From: Aeromicrobium marinum DSM 15272
GTDB taxonomy: Bacteria > Actinomycetota > Actinomycetes > Propionibacteriales > Nocardioidaceae
Length of the DNA stretch: 64,000 bases
Direction of reading: 5' to 3'
NCBI RefSeq assembly: GCF_000160775.2
Contig: NZ_CM001024.1
Span: forward strand, 2,153,163-2,217,162
The notes under the pieces are model-generated. The model had not been told where the DNA came from and did no database searches. It saw only the letters and a program-made list of their open reading frames with translations. The translations under genes were made by a program, and so were the position numbers. Shown one piece after another: positions 35,952 through 44,094 of the stretch (its first letter is position 1; each line of letters begins with the position of its first letter).

Positions 35952-36835
35952 TGCCGATCGACCCGTCGGTCGCGATCGGGGCCGTGGTGGGCACCCGGGA
36001 GTTCGCGTGGTCGGCCAGCGACGTGCTGCTGTACCACCTCGGCGTCGGCGCCGGGTCCCGTCCCGGCGACTTCACCTCTGCCGACGCCCTGCGCTGGACG
36101 CTCGACTCCCCCGTGTCCGACAACGGGGGGCTCCAGGTGCTGCCCAGCTTCGCGGTGGTGGCGCCGACCTTCCACGACACCGAGGCACCGTCGCTGGAGC
36201 TGCCGGGCTGCGACATCGACCTGGCCCAGGTCGTGCACGGCGCCCAGGAGGTCCACCTGAGCGGCCCGTTGCCGACCGAGGGGTCGGCCACGCTGACGAC
36301 GCGCATCACCGACGTCTGGGACAAGGGTCGCGCGGCCGTCATCTGGCAGGAGGGCGTCGCCACCGGCCCGTTCGGCGCCGAGCTGTGGCGCGTGCGGTCC
36401 TCGATCTTCGTCAAGGGCGAGGGCGGTTGGGGCGGTGACCGCGGCACCGGGAGTGCCGTGCCCGTTCCCGATCGGGCAGCCGACGCCACGACCACCTACA
36501 CCGTCACCCCCCAGCAGGCCCTGCTGTACCGCTTGTGCGGCGACCGCAACCCGCTGCACGCCGACCCGGGCTTCGCCGAGGCGGCCGGGTTCCCGGCGCC
36601 GATCCTGCACGGGCTGTGCACCTACGGCATCGTCCTGCGGGAGGTCGTCGACCTGCTGCTCGACGGCGACGCCGCCGCGGTCGGCAGCTTCGCCGCCCGG
36701 TTCGCCGGCGTGGTGTTCCCGGGCGAGACGCTCTCCATCAGCGCTTGGGACGAGCCGGAGGGCATCGTCGTCACCGCCACGGTCGGCGAGGACGCGCGCC
36801 CGGCGCTCTCCGACTGCGTCGTCACCCGCGCCTGA
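35951..36835 (+). CDS. hsd4B: MaoC-type enoyl-CoA hydratase (Hsd4B position)
   Basis: A 294-aa double-hotdog hydratase, with an N-terminal diverged domain (about 1-155) and a C-terminal domain with the catalytic dyad in YRLCGDRNPLHADPGFA (Asp/His) and FPAPILHGLCTYG. These are hydratase-2 features. The start shares a base with the kstD stop. The position right after kstD is the one occupied by hsd4B (Rv3538) in mycobacteria, where it hydrates side-chain enoyl-CoAs. A palindromic repeat follows its stop. Confidence 0.88.
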   Translation: MPIDPSVAIGAVVGTREFAWSASDVLLYHLGVGAGSRPGDFTSADALRWTLDSPVSDNGGLQVLPSFAVVAPTFHDTEAPSLELPGCDIDLAQVVHGAQEVHLSGPLPTEGSATLTTRITDVWDKGRAAVIWQEGVATGPFGAELWRVRSSIFVKGEGGWGGDRGTGSAVPVPDRAADATTTYTVTPQQALLYRLCGDRNPLHADPGFAEAAGFPAPILHGLCTYGIVLREVVDLLLDGDAAAVGSFAARFAGVVFPGETLSISAWDEPEGIVVTATVGEDARPALSDCVVTRA

Positions 36836-36843
36836 CCCCAGAC

Positions 36844-36943
36844 CCCGGTGGTTGAGGTGCGAGCCTGCGAGCCTCGAAACCACCCCCGCACCCCGTGGTC
36901 TCGAGGCTCGGGCGCGGGGCGCCCTCGCACCTCGACCACCGGG
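36844..36943. terminator. Cruciform-forming inverted repeat between convergent hsd4B and ltp2
   Basis: Outer arms CCCGGTGGTTGAGGTGCGAG (36844-36863) and CTCGCACCTCGACCACCGGG (36924-36943) pair with one mismatch. An inner pair GCCTCGAAACCAC / GTGGTCTCGAGGC (36871-36883, 36895-36907) also has one mismatch. It fills the whole gap. Confidence 0.7.
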
Positions 36944-36951
36944 ACCTTGGG

Positions 36952-38118
36952 CTACCGGCCGAGGACCAGCCCCGAGGTGGGCACGCCGGTGCCGGCGGTC
37001 ACGAGCACGTGCTCGACCCCGTCGACCTGGTTGACCGCGGTGCCCCGCACCTGTCGTACCGCCTCGGCGATGCCGTTCATGCCGTGGATGTACGCCTCGC
37101 CGAGCTGGCCGCCGTGGGTGTTGAGCGGCAGCCGCCCACCCACCTCGATCGACCCACCGGCGATGAAGTCCTTGGCCTCGCCGCGACCGCAGAAGCCCAG
37201 CTCCTCCAGCTGCATCAGCACGTAGGGGGTGAAGTGGTCGTACAGCACCGCCATCTGGATGTCGGCCGGCGACAGACCGGACTGCCGCCACAGGTCGCGC
37301 CCCACGACGCCGATCTCGGGGATGCCGATGTCGTCGCGGTAGTACGACGACATGACGAACTGGTCGGTCGCACTGCCCTGCGCCGCGGCGACGATCGGCA
37401 CGGCTCCGGCCCGCAGGTCGCGCGCCCGCTCGGTGCTGGTGACCACGATCGCCACGGCACCGTCGCTCTCCTGGCAGCAGTCCAGCAGCCGCAGCGGGTC
37501 GGCGATCAGCCGGGACGCCTGGTGGTCCTCGATCGTGATCGGCTTGCCGTGGAAGAACGCAGCCGGGTTGGTGGCCGCATGCCGCCGGTCGGCCACCGCG
37601 ACCGCACCGAAGTCGGCCGAGGTCGCGCCGTACTCGTGCATGTAGCGCCGCGCCTGCATCGCCACGGTCGCGGCGGGGGTCGAGAGCCCGTGCGGGTAGG
37701 TCCAGGCGTTGTCCAGGCCGTTGGTGTTGACCTGGGCGGCCGCCCACGTCTGGACCTGGCCGAACCGCTGGCCCGACCGCTCGTTGAACCCGCGGTAGGC
37801 GACCACGACGTCGGCCATCCCCGTCGCGACGGCCATCGCGGCCTGCTGCACCGTGGCGCACGCGGCCCCGCCGCCGTAGTTGATCCGGCTGAAGAACCGC
37901 AGGTCGCCCATGCCGAGCTCGCGGGCCAGGGCGATCTCCGAGCTGGTGTCCATCGTGAAGGTCGTCAGTCCGTCGACGTCCGACGGCGACAGCCCGGCGT
38001 CGGCGAGGGCGGCCAGGGTGGCCTCGGCCGAGAGCTGCAGCTCCGAGCGCCCCGACTCCTTGGAGAACTCGGTGGCACCGATGCCGGCGATCGACGCCGA
38101 GCCGCTGAACCCGGTCAC
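36952..38118 (-). CDS. ltp2: Ltp2, thiolase-fold retro-aldolase of the steroid side chain
   Basis: Lipid-transfer-protein-type thiolase-fold enzyme. Its mycobacterial homologue cleaves the 17-hydroxy C22-CoA made by ChsH1/H2, yielding androstenedione-type ketone and propionyl-CoA, and needs the DUF35 part of ChsH2. 388 aa: SIAGIGATEFSKESGRSE, INYGGGAACATVQQAAMA (the nucleophilic Cys region of true thiolases is replaced) and LPLNTHGGQLGEAYIHGMNG. GTG 38118 overlaps the stop of the chsH2-chsH1 fusion, so the partners are co-translated. Confidence 0.9.
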   Translation of the reverse strand: MTGFSGSASIAGIGATEFSKESGRSELQLSAEATLAALADAGLSPSDVDGLTTFTMDTSSEIALARELGMGDLRFFSRINYGGGAACATVQQAAMAVATGMADVVVAYRGFNERSGQRFGQVQTWAAAQVNTNGLDNAWTYPHGLSTPAATVAMQARRYMHEYGATSADFGAVAVADRRHAATNPAAFFHGKPITIEDHQASRLIADPLRLLDCCQESDGAVAIVVTSTERARDLRAGAVPIVAAAQGSATDQFVMSSYYRDDIGIPEIGVVGRDLWRQSGLSPADIQMAVLYDHFTPYVLMQLEELGFCGRGEAKDFIAGGSIEVGGRLPLNTHGGQLGEAYIHGMNGIAEAVRQVRGTAVNQVDGVEHVLVTAGTGVPTSGLVLGR

Positions 38119-39410
38119 CGGCGGATCTCCAGCCGTGCGGTGGCGTGGGCCCCGAGGGATACACCGGCGGTGACGTCGAGCGTCGTCACCCCGTCCGTCT
38201 CCGACACGATGCGACCGGTGAACCGGAAGGTGTCGTACGGGTGGGCCGGTGCCCCCAGCCGCAGCGCGCACGACAGCACCTGCGTCTGCGGCCCGGCCCA
38301 GTCGGTGACGTACCGCTGCACCAGCCCGGTCGTGGTGAGGATGTTCACGAAGATGTCCTTGCTGCCGTGGCCCATCGAGCGGTCGCGGTCGTGGTGCACG
38401 TCCTGGAAGTCCCGGGTGGCGAGCGCGGTCGACACCACCAGGGTGGGCGTGATCGGCAGCTCCCAGATCGGCAGGTCGGACGGCGGCTCGGGCTCCGGCT
38501 CTGCAGGCGCGGTGCCTGCCGGCCGCCACTTCGCGAGTGTGAGGTCGTCGTCGATCCGGTCGAACCAGACCTCGACGGCGTCGCCGATCGCCACCTCGCC
38601 GGCCACCTCGCCGACCATGCGGACGCCCTCGTCGAGGTCAACCAGCGCGAGGGTGAGCGGCAACGCCTTGCCCGGGACGACCGGCGCGTGGTGGACCAGG
38701 AAGGAGTGCACGTGTCCTCGGCCGGAGGCCACCACGTGGCCGCGGTCCATCGCGTGGCACGACGGACACACCGGCCCCGGCGGGTGGCGCAGGGCTCCGC
38801 ACGCGGTGCAGGTCTGGATGCGCAGCTCACCCGCAGCGGTGCCCTCCCAGAAGAAAGCGGTGTCGCGGTTGACCATCGGCCGGGTGGTGCGGGACCGGTC
38901 GACCGTCGGACGACCGGTGCCGGGCTTGAACTTCAGAACCCGGAACCTCATCGTCGCGACCTGCTCCTCGCCGACCGTCCACACGCTCTCGGTCGTGATG
39001 AACCAGCCCTCGCCGACGCCGGTCATCTTCGGGCCGACCACGTCGGCCAGACGCGTGCTGATGCTGACGACCTCGCCGGGCCGGAGGGTGCGGGCGTAGG
39101 TCTGGTCGCAGTTGGTGCCGAGGACGGCGGTGAACCCGGCCTCGTCGAGCGCCGCCATCGTGTCGGGCAGCGGGTCCCCGGGCATGCGCTCGGGGTTGAG
39201 CCCGTACATGGTCCACACCTGCGCCATCGCCGGCGGTGCCTCGGTGTCGGGCCCGGGAGCCCACCGGGGGTTGGTGTCGCCGATCGCCTCGGCCCAGTGC
39301 CGGATCATCGGGGCGTTGACCGGATCAGGACCCTGACGGGGTCTGCTCCTGCCGCGCGCCTTGATCTCCTCGACCCGCGCGAGCATGGTCTCGACAGCCG
39401 GGTCGCTCAT
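38115..39410 (-). CDS. chsH2-chsH1: ChsH2-ChsH1 fusion: side-chain enoyl-CoA hydratase with DUF35
   Basis: One 431-aa ORF holding what are two proteins in mycobacteria (ChsH2, about 311 aa, and ChsH1, about 129 aa). Residues 1-165 are a MaoC-like hotdog; 185-297 are DUF35 with a zinc ribbon (Cys201, Cys204, Cys215, Cys218) and OB fold; 298-314 are a Pro/Glu linker (AEPEPEPPSD); 315-431 are the catalytic MaoC unit with Asp334-x4-His339 in RDFQDVHHDRD. It hydrates the C17-C20 enoyl-CoA. There is no in-frame stop across the junction. ATGA overlap with chsE1-chsE2, GTGA with ltp2. Confidence 0.9.
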   Translation of the reverse strand: MSDPAVETMLARVEEIKARGRSRPRQGPDPVNAPMIRHWAEAIGDTNPRWAPGPDTEAPPAMAQVWTMYGLNPERMPGDPLPDTMAALDEAGFTAVLGTNCDQTYARTLRPGEVVSISTRLADVVGPKMTGVGEGWFITTESVWTVGEEQVATMRFRVLKFKPGTGRPTVDRSRTTRPMVNRDTAFFWEGTAAGELRIQTCTACGALRHPPGPVCPSCHAMDRGHVVASGRGHVHSFLVHHAPVVPGKALPLTLALVDLDEGVRMVGEVAGEVAIGDAVEVWFDRIDDDLTLAKWRPAGTAPAEPEPEPPSDLPIWELPITPTLVVSTALATRDFQDVHHDRDRSMGHGSKDIFVNILTTTGLVQRYVTDWAGPQTQVLSCALRLGAPAHPYDTFRFTGRIVSETDGVTTLDVTAGVSLGAHATARLEIRR

Positions 39411-41581
39411 CGCGGCACCCGGGGCAGGTCGAGCCCGAACATCGCGATCAGCTCGCGCTGCACCTCGTTGACCCCGCCGCCGAAGCTGAGGACCAGGTTG
39501 CGCTTGCTGGTGGAGTCCAGGTACTCGGCGAGCCGGCCGGTCGCCGGGTCCGCCGGGTCGCCGTACGCCGTGACCACGTCGGCCAGCGCGAGGCCGAGCC
39601 GCTGCACCTCGTCGCTGGCGAACACCTTGGAGGTGGACGCGTCGGCCACGGTCGTCCGCTCGGTCGACGACGCGCGGGCGACCGCCCAGTTGAGCAGCTC
39701 GTTGACGCGCAGCGACGCGGTGGCACGGGCCAGGGTGTCGCGGACCCACGGGACCTCCAGCACAGGAGTGCCGTCAGGAGCGGTGCGTCCGTCGGCCCAG
39801 TCCCGGACCAGGTCGCGCAACCCCTCGACCCGGCCGGCCGGACCGAGCATGATGCGTTCGTGGTTGAGCTGGGCCGTGATCAGCTGCCAGCCGCGGTTCT
39901 CCTCGCCGACGAGCATGTCGACCGGCACCCGCACGTCGTTGTAGTAGGTGGCGTTGGTGTGGTGGGAGCCGTCGCTGGTGACGATCGGGGTCCACGAGAA
40001 CCCCGGGTCGCGCGTGTCGACGATGAGCACCGAGATGCCCCGGTGGGGCGGTGCCTCGGGATCGGTGCGCACGGCCAGCCACACGTAGTCGGCCGCGTGC
40101 CCGCCGGTGGTCCACATCTTCTGTCCGTTGACGACGTAGTGGTCGCCGTCGCGGCGGGCCGAGGTGCGCATCGACGCCAGGTCGGTCCCGGCGTCCGGCT
40201 CGCTGTAGCCGATCGCGAAGTGCACGTCGCCGGCGATGATGTCGGAGAGGAACATCTTCTTCTGCACGTCCGTGCCGAACGCCTGCAGCGTCGGGCCGAC
40301 GGTCTGCAGCGTGACCGACGGCAGGTGCACGTCGGCTCGGGCGGCCTCGTTGACGAACACCTGCTGCTCGATGACACCGCGGCCCTGCCCGCCGTACTCC
40401 TCGGGCCAGCCGACGCCCATCCAGCCGTCGGCGCCCATCTGCTTGATGATGCGGTGGTAGGCCGGGCCGTGGCGGTTGGCGCGCATCTCCTCGCGGTCGG
40501 CGTCGCTCACCAGCCCCGAGAGGTACCGGCGTGCCTCGGCCTTGAACGTCCGCTCGGCCTCGGTGAGCTCGGCGTTCTTGCCCGCCGACTCCGTGACCGG
40601 CACGTCGGCCAGGGCACCCGGGCCCCCCAGGTGGCGGCTGATGTCGCGGACCAGGGAGAAGTAGCCCGACATCGCATAGGTGATGTCGACGCCCATGCCG
40701 CCGTGCAGGTGGTGGCAGGTCTGCATGGCGGGGCCCGCGCGGTCCGCGAACCAGTGGGCGGCGACCGCGAGGTCGTCGGCGGCGGGATCGCCCGCGTCCA
40801 ACCGACGGGCGACCTCGGTCGCCGTCAGGGTGAACGTGCGCGACGCGACGTAGACGTCGGCGATCTGCAGCGCGACCGCCTGGAACTCCGCGAGGGCACG
40901 GCCGAACTGCCGGCGGTCGCGGATGTAGCCGGCGGTCAGGTCGCGGGCACCCTCGACAGCGCCCGCGCCGAGCGCGACCAGCCCGGCGACGGCGTGCCGC
41001 CGCACGACCTCGGCGTCGAGCTCGCCGACGACCGGGGCGGAGGTGAACGTGTAGGTGGCCTCACCGGCCCCCCGCGAGGAGCCGGTGTCGGTGCGACTGA
41101 CGCCCGGACCGTCGGGATCGACGAGCGCGACGACGGGTCCGTCAGGTCCCGTGACCGACACGAGCAGCAGGGCGGGGCCCGTCGGGACCGGCACCCCCAC
41201 CTTGGAGCCGGTGACCCCACCGCCGGCGAGGCTCGTGCGCGGACGCGTGGGCAGGGCGGCACCGACCTCGGCCAGGGCCGGCGCGAAGGTCAGGTCACCC
41301 GCGAGCACCCGCGGGAGCAGATCGGCCTGCAGGTCCGGGGACCCCGACCGCACCAGCGGCAGCAGTCCGCACGCGACGGTCTCCCACACCGGGAGGTCCG
41401 ACGACCGTCGGCCGACCTCGTGCAGGAGCGCGGCGACCTCTGCCATGCCGAGGTCCTCGCCGCCGAACGACGCCGGGGCCGCGAGCGCCAGCAGCCCGGC
41501 CTGTTGGAGGCCGGGCCATCCTTCATCGCGGTCCAGCACGTGGCCGATGACCTCACGCACGTCGTCGAGCACCGAGTCCAT
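39407..41581 (-). CDS. chsE1-chsE2: ChsE1-ChsE2 fusion: heteromeric steroid side-chain acyl-CoA dehydrogenase in one chain
   Basis: A 724-aa ORF with two consecutive acyl-CoA dehydrogenase units. Residues 1 to about 330 match the short FadE28/ChsE1 type (AGYIRDRRQFGRALAEFQ, HHLHGGMGVDITYAMSGYF). From about 337 on it matches FadE29/ChsE2 (GVGWPEEYGGQGRG, AIGYSEPDAGTDLASMR, GQKMWTTGGHAADY, and LNHERIMLGPAGR with the catalytic-base Glu; C-terminus VNEVQRELIAMFGLDLPRVPR). In mycobacteria these are separate genes making an alpha2-beta2 enzyme for 3-oxo-pregnene-carboxyl-CoA. ATG 41581 has AGGAGG 6-8 nt upstream; the ATG at 41608 is less likely. Confidence 0.9.
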   Translation of the reverse strand: MDSVLDDVREVIGHVLDRDEGWPGLQQAGLLALAAPASFGGEDLGMAEVAALLHEVGRRSSDLPVWETVACGLLPLVRSGSPDLQADLLPRVLAGDLTFAPALAEVGAALPTRPRTSLAGGGVTGSKVGVPVPTGPALLLVSVTGPDGPVVALVDPDGPGVSRTDTGSSRGAGEATYTFTSAPVVGELDAEVVRRHAVAGLVALGAGAVEGARDLTAGYIRDRRQFGRALAEFQAVALQIADVYVASRTFTLTATEVARRLDAGDPAADDLAVAAHWFADRAGPAMQTCHHLHGGMGVDITYAMSGYFSLVRDISRHLGGPGALADVPVTESAGKNAELTEAERTFKAEARRYLSGLVSDADREEMRANRHGPAYHRIIKQMGADGWMGVGWPEEYGGQGRGVIEQQVFVNEAARADVHLPSVTLQTVGPTLQAFGTDVQKKMFLSDIIAGDVHFAIGYSEPDAGTDLASMRTSARRDGDHYVVNGQKMWTTGGHAADYVWLAVRTDPEAPPHRGISVLIVDTRDPGFSWTPIVTSDGSHHTNATYYNDVRVPVDMLVGEENRGWQLITAQLNHERIMLGPAGRVEGLRDLVRDWADGRTAPDGTPVLEVPWVRDTLARATASLRVNELLNWAVARASSTERTTVADASTSKVFASDEVQRLGLALADVVTAYGDPADPATGRLAEYLDSTSKRNLVLSFGGGVNEVQRELIAMFGLDLPRVPR

Positions 41582-41624
41582 GCAGATCTCCTCCTGCGGG
41601 GGTGGCATGCTTGCTCCCAGAAAC

Positions 41625-41638
41625 TATAACGTGTTCTA
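41625..41638. promoter_or_regulatory. KstR operator between chsE1-chsE2 and an alpha/beta hydrolase
   Basis: TATAACGTGTTCTA fits TnnAACnnGTTnnA. It is 43 nt from the leftward start and 32 nt from the rightward start, so both transcripts are probably controlled. Confidence 0.83.
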
Positions 41639-41670
41639 GTCGTACGGTGTCGGCCCCGAAGGAGTCCCAC

Positions 41671-42618
41671 GTGCCCCACTCGGTCAAGTCCTCGCTCGGC
41701 GCCCTCCAGCACCTGCTCCCCGACCCCACCACGTGGGACCTGTTCGACCTCCCCCCGGTCGAGCTTCCCGAGGGCCGCTGGCTCGACCTGCCCCGCCGCG
41801 GCCGCACCTGGCTCACCGATGTGCCCGGGCCGACGCCCGACGCCCCCGTGATCGTGCTGCTGCACGCGGTCGGCTGCACCGGACAGCTGACGTGGTTCCC
41901 CACCATCCCGCGCCTCGCCGAGCGCTACCGGGTCATCGCGTTCGACCAGCGGTGGCACGGCAACGGCATCACCTCGGAGAGGTTCCTGATCTCCGACTGC
42001 GCCGACGACGTGGCCGCCGTGGTCGACGCGCTCGGCCTGGACCGGCCGATCGTCGCCGGCTACTCGATGGGGTCGATCGTCGCGCAGCGGGTGTGGCGGC
42101 AGCACCCCGACGCCGTGGGTGGCCTGATCCTCGCAGCGAGCACCGCGCACTTCCGCACCAACGGCCGCGAGCGCATCTTCCACGCCGGTATGGAGATCGG
42201 CATGGGACTGAGCGCGGCCCTGTCCCGCTCGCAGGTCCTGCGGCGTGCGGGTGCCGCGGCGGTCGACGCGCTCGACGACGACAGCTCCGACACCGCACGC
42301 TGGGGACTGCACCAGTGGCGAGCGACCAGCCCCTGGGCCGTGGGCCAGGCGGTCGCCTCGCTGGGGCGGCACCACTCCACCCCGTGGCTGTCGCACGTCG
42401 ACGTGCCGACCGCCGTCGTCGTCACGACGAAGGACCACGTGATCCCCCCGGACCGTCAGCGCGACCTGGCGGCCGGGATCCCCGGCGCGACGGTGCACGA
42501 GGCCGACTGCGGCCACGCCGGCTGCGTGCTGGAGCACGCGACCTTCGTGCCGGCCTTCCTCGAGGCCACCCACGTCACCGTCGCGCGCATGCGTGACACC
42601 GCCCCCGCCGGGCGGTAG
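41671..42618 (+). CDS. Alpha/beta-fold hydrolase
   Basis: A 315-aa hydrolase with oxyanion turn LLHAVGCTGQLTW near 69, nucleophile elbow GYSMGS (Ser near 132), an acid in TTKDHVIPP and a His in ADCGHAGCVLEH. GTG 41671, preceded by AAGGAG, is chosen because the upstream ATG at 41602 would put the KstR box inside the gene. It lies alone between a KstR box and a convergent WS/DGAT gene. Likely an ester, lactone or thioester hydrolase serving steroid degradation; the substrate is unknown. Confidence 0.82.
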   Translation: MPHSVKSSLGALQHLLPDPTTWDLFDLPPVELPEGRWLDLPRRGRTWLTDVPGPTPDAPVIVLLHAVGCTGQLTWFPTIPRLAERYRVIAFDQRWHGNGITSERFLISDCADDVAAVVDALGLDRPIVAGYSMGSIVAQRVWRQHPDAVGGLILAASTAHFRTNGRERIFHAGMEIGMGLSAALSRSQVLRRAGAAAVDALDDDSSDTARWGLHQWRATSPWAVGQAVASLGRHHSTPWLSHVDVPTAVVVTTKDHVIPPDRQRDLAAGIPGATVHEADCGHAGCVLEHATFVPAFLEATHVTVARMRDTAPAGR

Positions 42619-42638
42619 GTGCGGGACCGCCCCCGGGG

Positions 42639-44042
42639 TCAGCCGTCGAGCAGGGCCGACCGCATCGCGTCGAGCTCGACCGGGAACTGGTCGACGAGGT
42701 CCCACAGCTGGGGCACCAGCTCGCGGCACGCGATCGCCCCGATGTGCATCTGACCGTGGTTGCTCATCACCGTGATGTTGAGGCCCGCGCCGTGGAAGAC
42801 CGGCCCGAGGGGGTACAGCGCGTCGATCCGCGACCCCATGAAGTACAGCGGCACCGGAGGTCCGGGGACGTTGGAGATCACCAGATTGTGGATCACCGGC
42901 CCCCGTTCGGCGAGCTTCAGGTCGCTGACCATGCGCACGGCCAGTCCGAAGGTGCGCGGCGCGGCGAACTCCGCCCACTCCTGCAGCGTGTCGGCCGGGA
43001 CGGCCTTGTGGTGGTCCTTGGCGTTCGCGTTGCCGACCGACATCTGGGTGATCCGCTCCCGCGGGTCGTCCACGTCGGTGCCCAGTCGGCAGAAGATCGA
43101 CGAGACCTTGTTGCGACCGCCCAGCCGCTTGGACTCGCCGTGCACCGACACCGGGACGCTGGCCAGCAGGGATGACTCGGGCAGCTCGTCGCGGTCCAGC
43201 AGGTAGCGCCGCAGCGCTCCCCCGCTCAGCGCCAGCACGACGTCGTTGACCGTCGCTCCCGGCACGGCCCGCCGGATCTCCTTGATGGCATCCAGCGGCA
43301 CGTCGGTGTAGGCGATCGAGCGGTGCCCGGTGATCGTGCCGTTGAACGACGTCCGCGGAGCGGTGAGCGGCGCGGCCATCGCCGTGCCCCTGCGGGCGCG
43401 GCCGACCGTCTCCACGACCGTGCGAGCCGTCGGCACGAGCAGCCTGGCCAGATGCACCGGCTTGGTGCCGATCGCCGCCAGACCGCGTCCGACCAGCTCG
43501 AGGTCCGACGGGGTGCGTTGGTACGTCGCCGCACTGCCGCCGCCGGTGTCCAGCGGCGGCGCATCGGCCTCGAGGCTGCACAGGTACGAGATCATGTTGG
43601 ACCCCGAGACGCCGTCGACCGACGCGTGGTGCATCTTGGAGAACACCGCGATCTTGCCGCTGGCGAGGCCCTCGATGACGAACATCTCCCACAGCGGACG
43701 GGAGCGGTCGAGCGGGATGCCGGCGAGGTGGCCGGCCACCTCGGTGAGCTCGCGGTCGCCGCCGGGTGACGGGACGGCCAGCCGGTGCACGTGCCGGTCG
43801 ATGTCGAACTCGTCGTCGGTGACCCAGACCGGGAAGTCGATGCGACCGGGCACGAACTTGAGCTTGCGGTTGAACATCGCGATGTCCGACACCCTCGACG
43901 ACAGCTCGGCCTTGAAGCTCTCGAAGTCGTACCCGCCCGGGATGGTGGTCGGGTCGACGACGATCACCGCGCAGACGTGCATCAGCTGCGCGCCGCTCTC
44001 GAGGTAGAGGAAGCTGGCGTCGAGCCCGCTGAGTTGATCCAT
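42639..44042 (-). CDS. WS/DGAT-family acyltransferase (wax ester/triacylglycerol synthase)
   Basis: A 467-aa O-acyltransferase transferring acyl groups from CoA to an alcohol. The catalytic HHxxxDG motif is His138-His139-ASV-Asp143-Gly144, the N-terminus MDQLSGLDASFLYLE is characteristic, and the second family block NDVVLALSGGALRRYL and the later VISNVPGPPVPLYF are present. ATG 44042 is chosen; longer in-frame starts run into the divergent promoter. A KstR box lies 21 nt upstream, divergent from an HSL-type esterase. It may store steroid-derived acyl groups as triacylglycerol or esterify the steroid itself. Confidence 0.87.
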   Translation of the reverse strand: MDQLSGLDASFLYLESGAQLMHVCAVIVVDPTTIPGGYDFESFKAELSSRVSDIAMFNRKLKFVPGRIDFPVWVTDDEFDIDRHVHRLAVPSPGGDRELTEVAGHLAGIPLDRSRPLWEMFVIEGLASGKIAVFSKMHHASVDGVSGSNMISYLCSLEADAPPLDTGGGSAATYQRTPSDLELVGRGLAAIGTKPVHLARLLVPTARTVVETVGRARRGTAMAAPLTAPRTSFNGTITGHRSIAYTDVPLDAIKEIRRAVPGATVNDVVLALSGGALRRYLLDRDELPESSLLASVPVSVHGESKRLGGRNKVSSIFCRLGTDVDDPRERITQMSVGNANAKDHHKAVPADTLQEWAEFAAPRTFGLAVRMVSDLKLAERGPVIHNLVISNVPGPPVPLYFMGSRIDALYPLGPVFHGAGLNITVMSNHGQMHIGAIACRELVPQLWDLVDQFPVELDAMRSALLDG

Positions 44043-44063
44043 GGCCGGTAGTCTCCTGACGAG

Positions 44064-44077
44064 TAGAACCTGTTCTA
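44064..44077. promoter_or_regulatory. KstR operator between WS/DGAT and esterase genes
   Basis: TAGAACCTGTTCTA fits TnnAACnnGTTnnA. It is 21 nt from the WS/DGAT start and 17 nt from the esterase start. Confidence 0.85.
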
Positions 44078-44094
44078 TCAGTGGAGGAGTACAC

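Noticed and set aside
41602-41670. Upstream ATG (41602) as the start of the alpha/beta hydrolase
   Set aside because: The extension would encode the KstR operator and lacks a ribosome-binding site; GTG 41671 has AAGGAG.
41290-44094. 934-codon minus-strand ORF
   Set aside because: It runs across the start of chsE1-chsE2, the alpha/beta hydrolase and the WS/DGAT gene in the wrong frame. The translation is Arg/Pro/Gly-rich with no motif.
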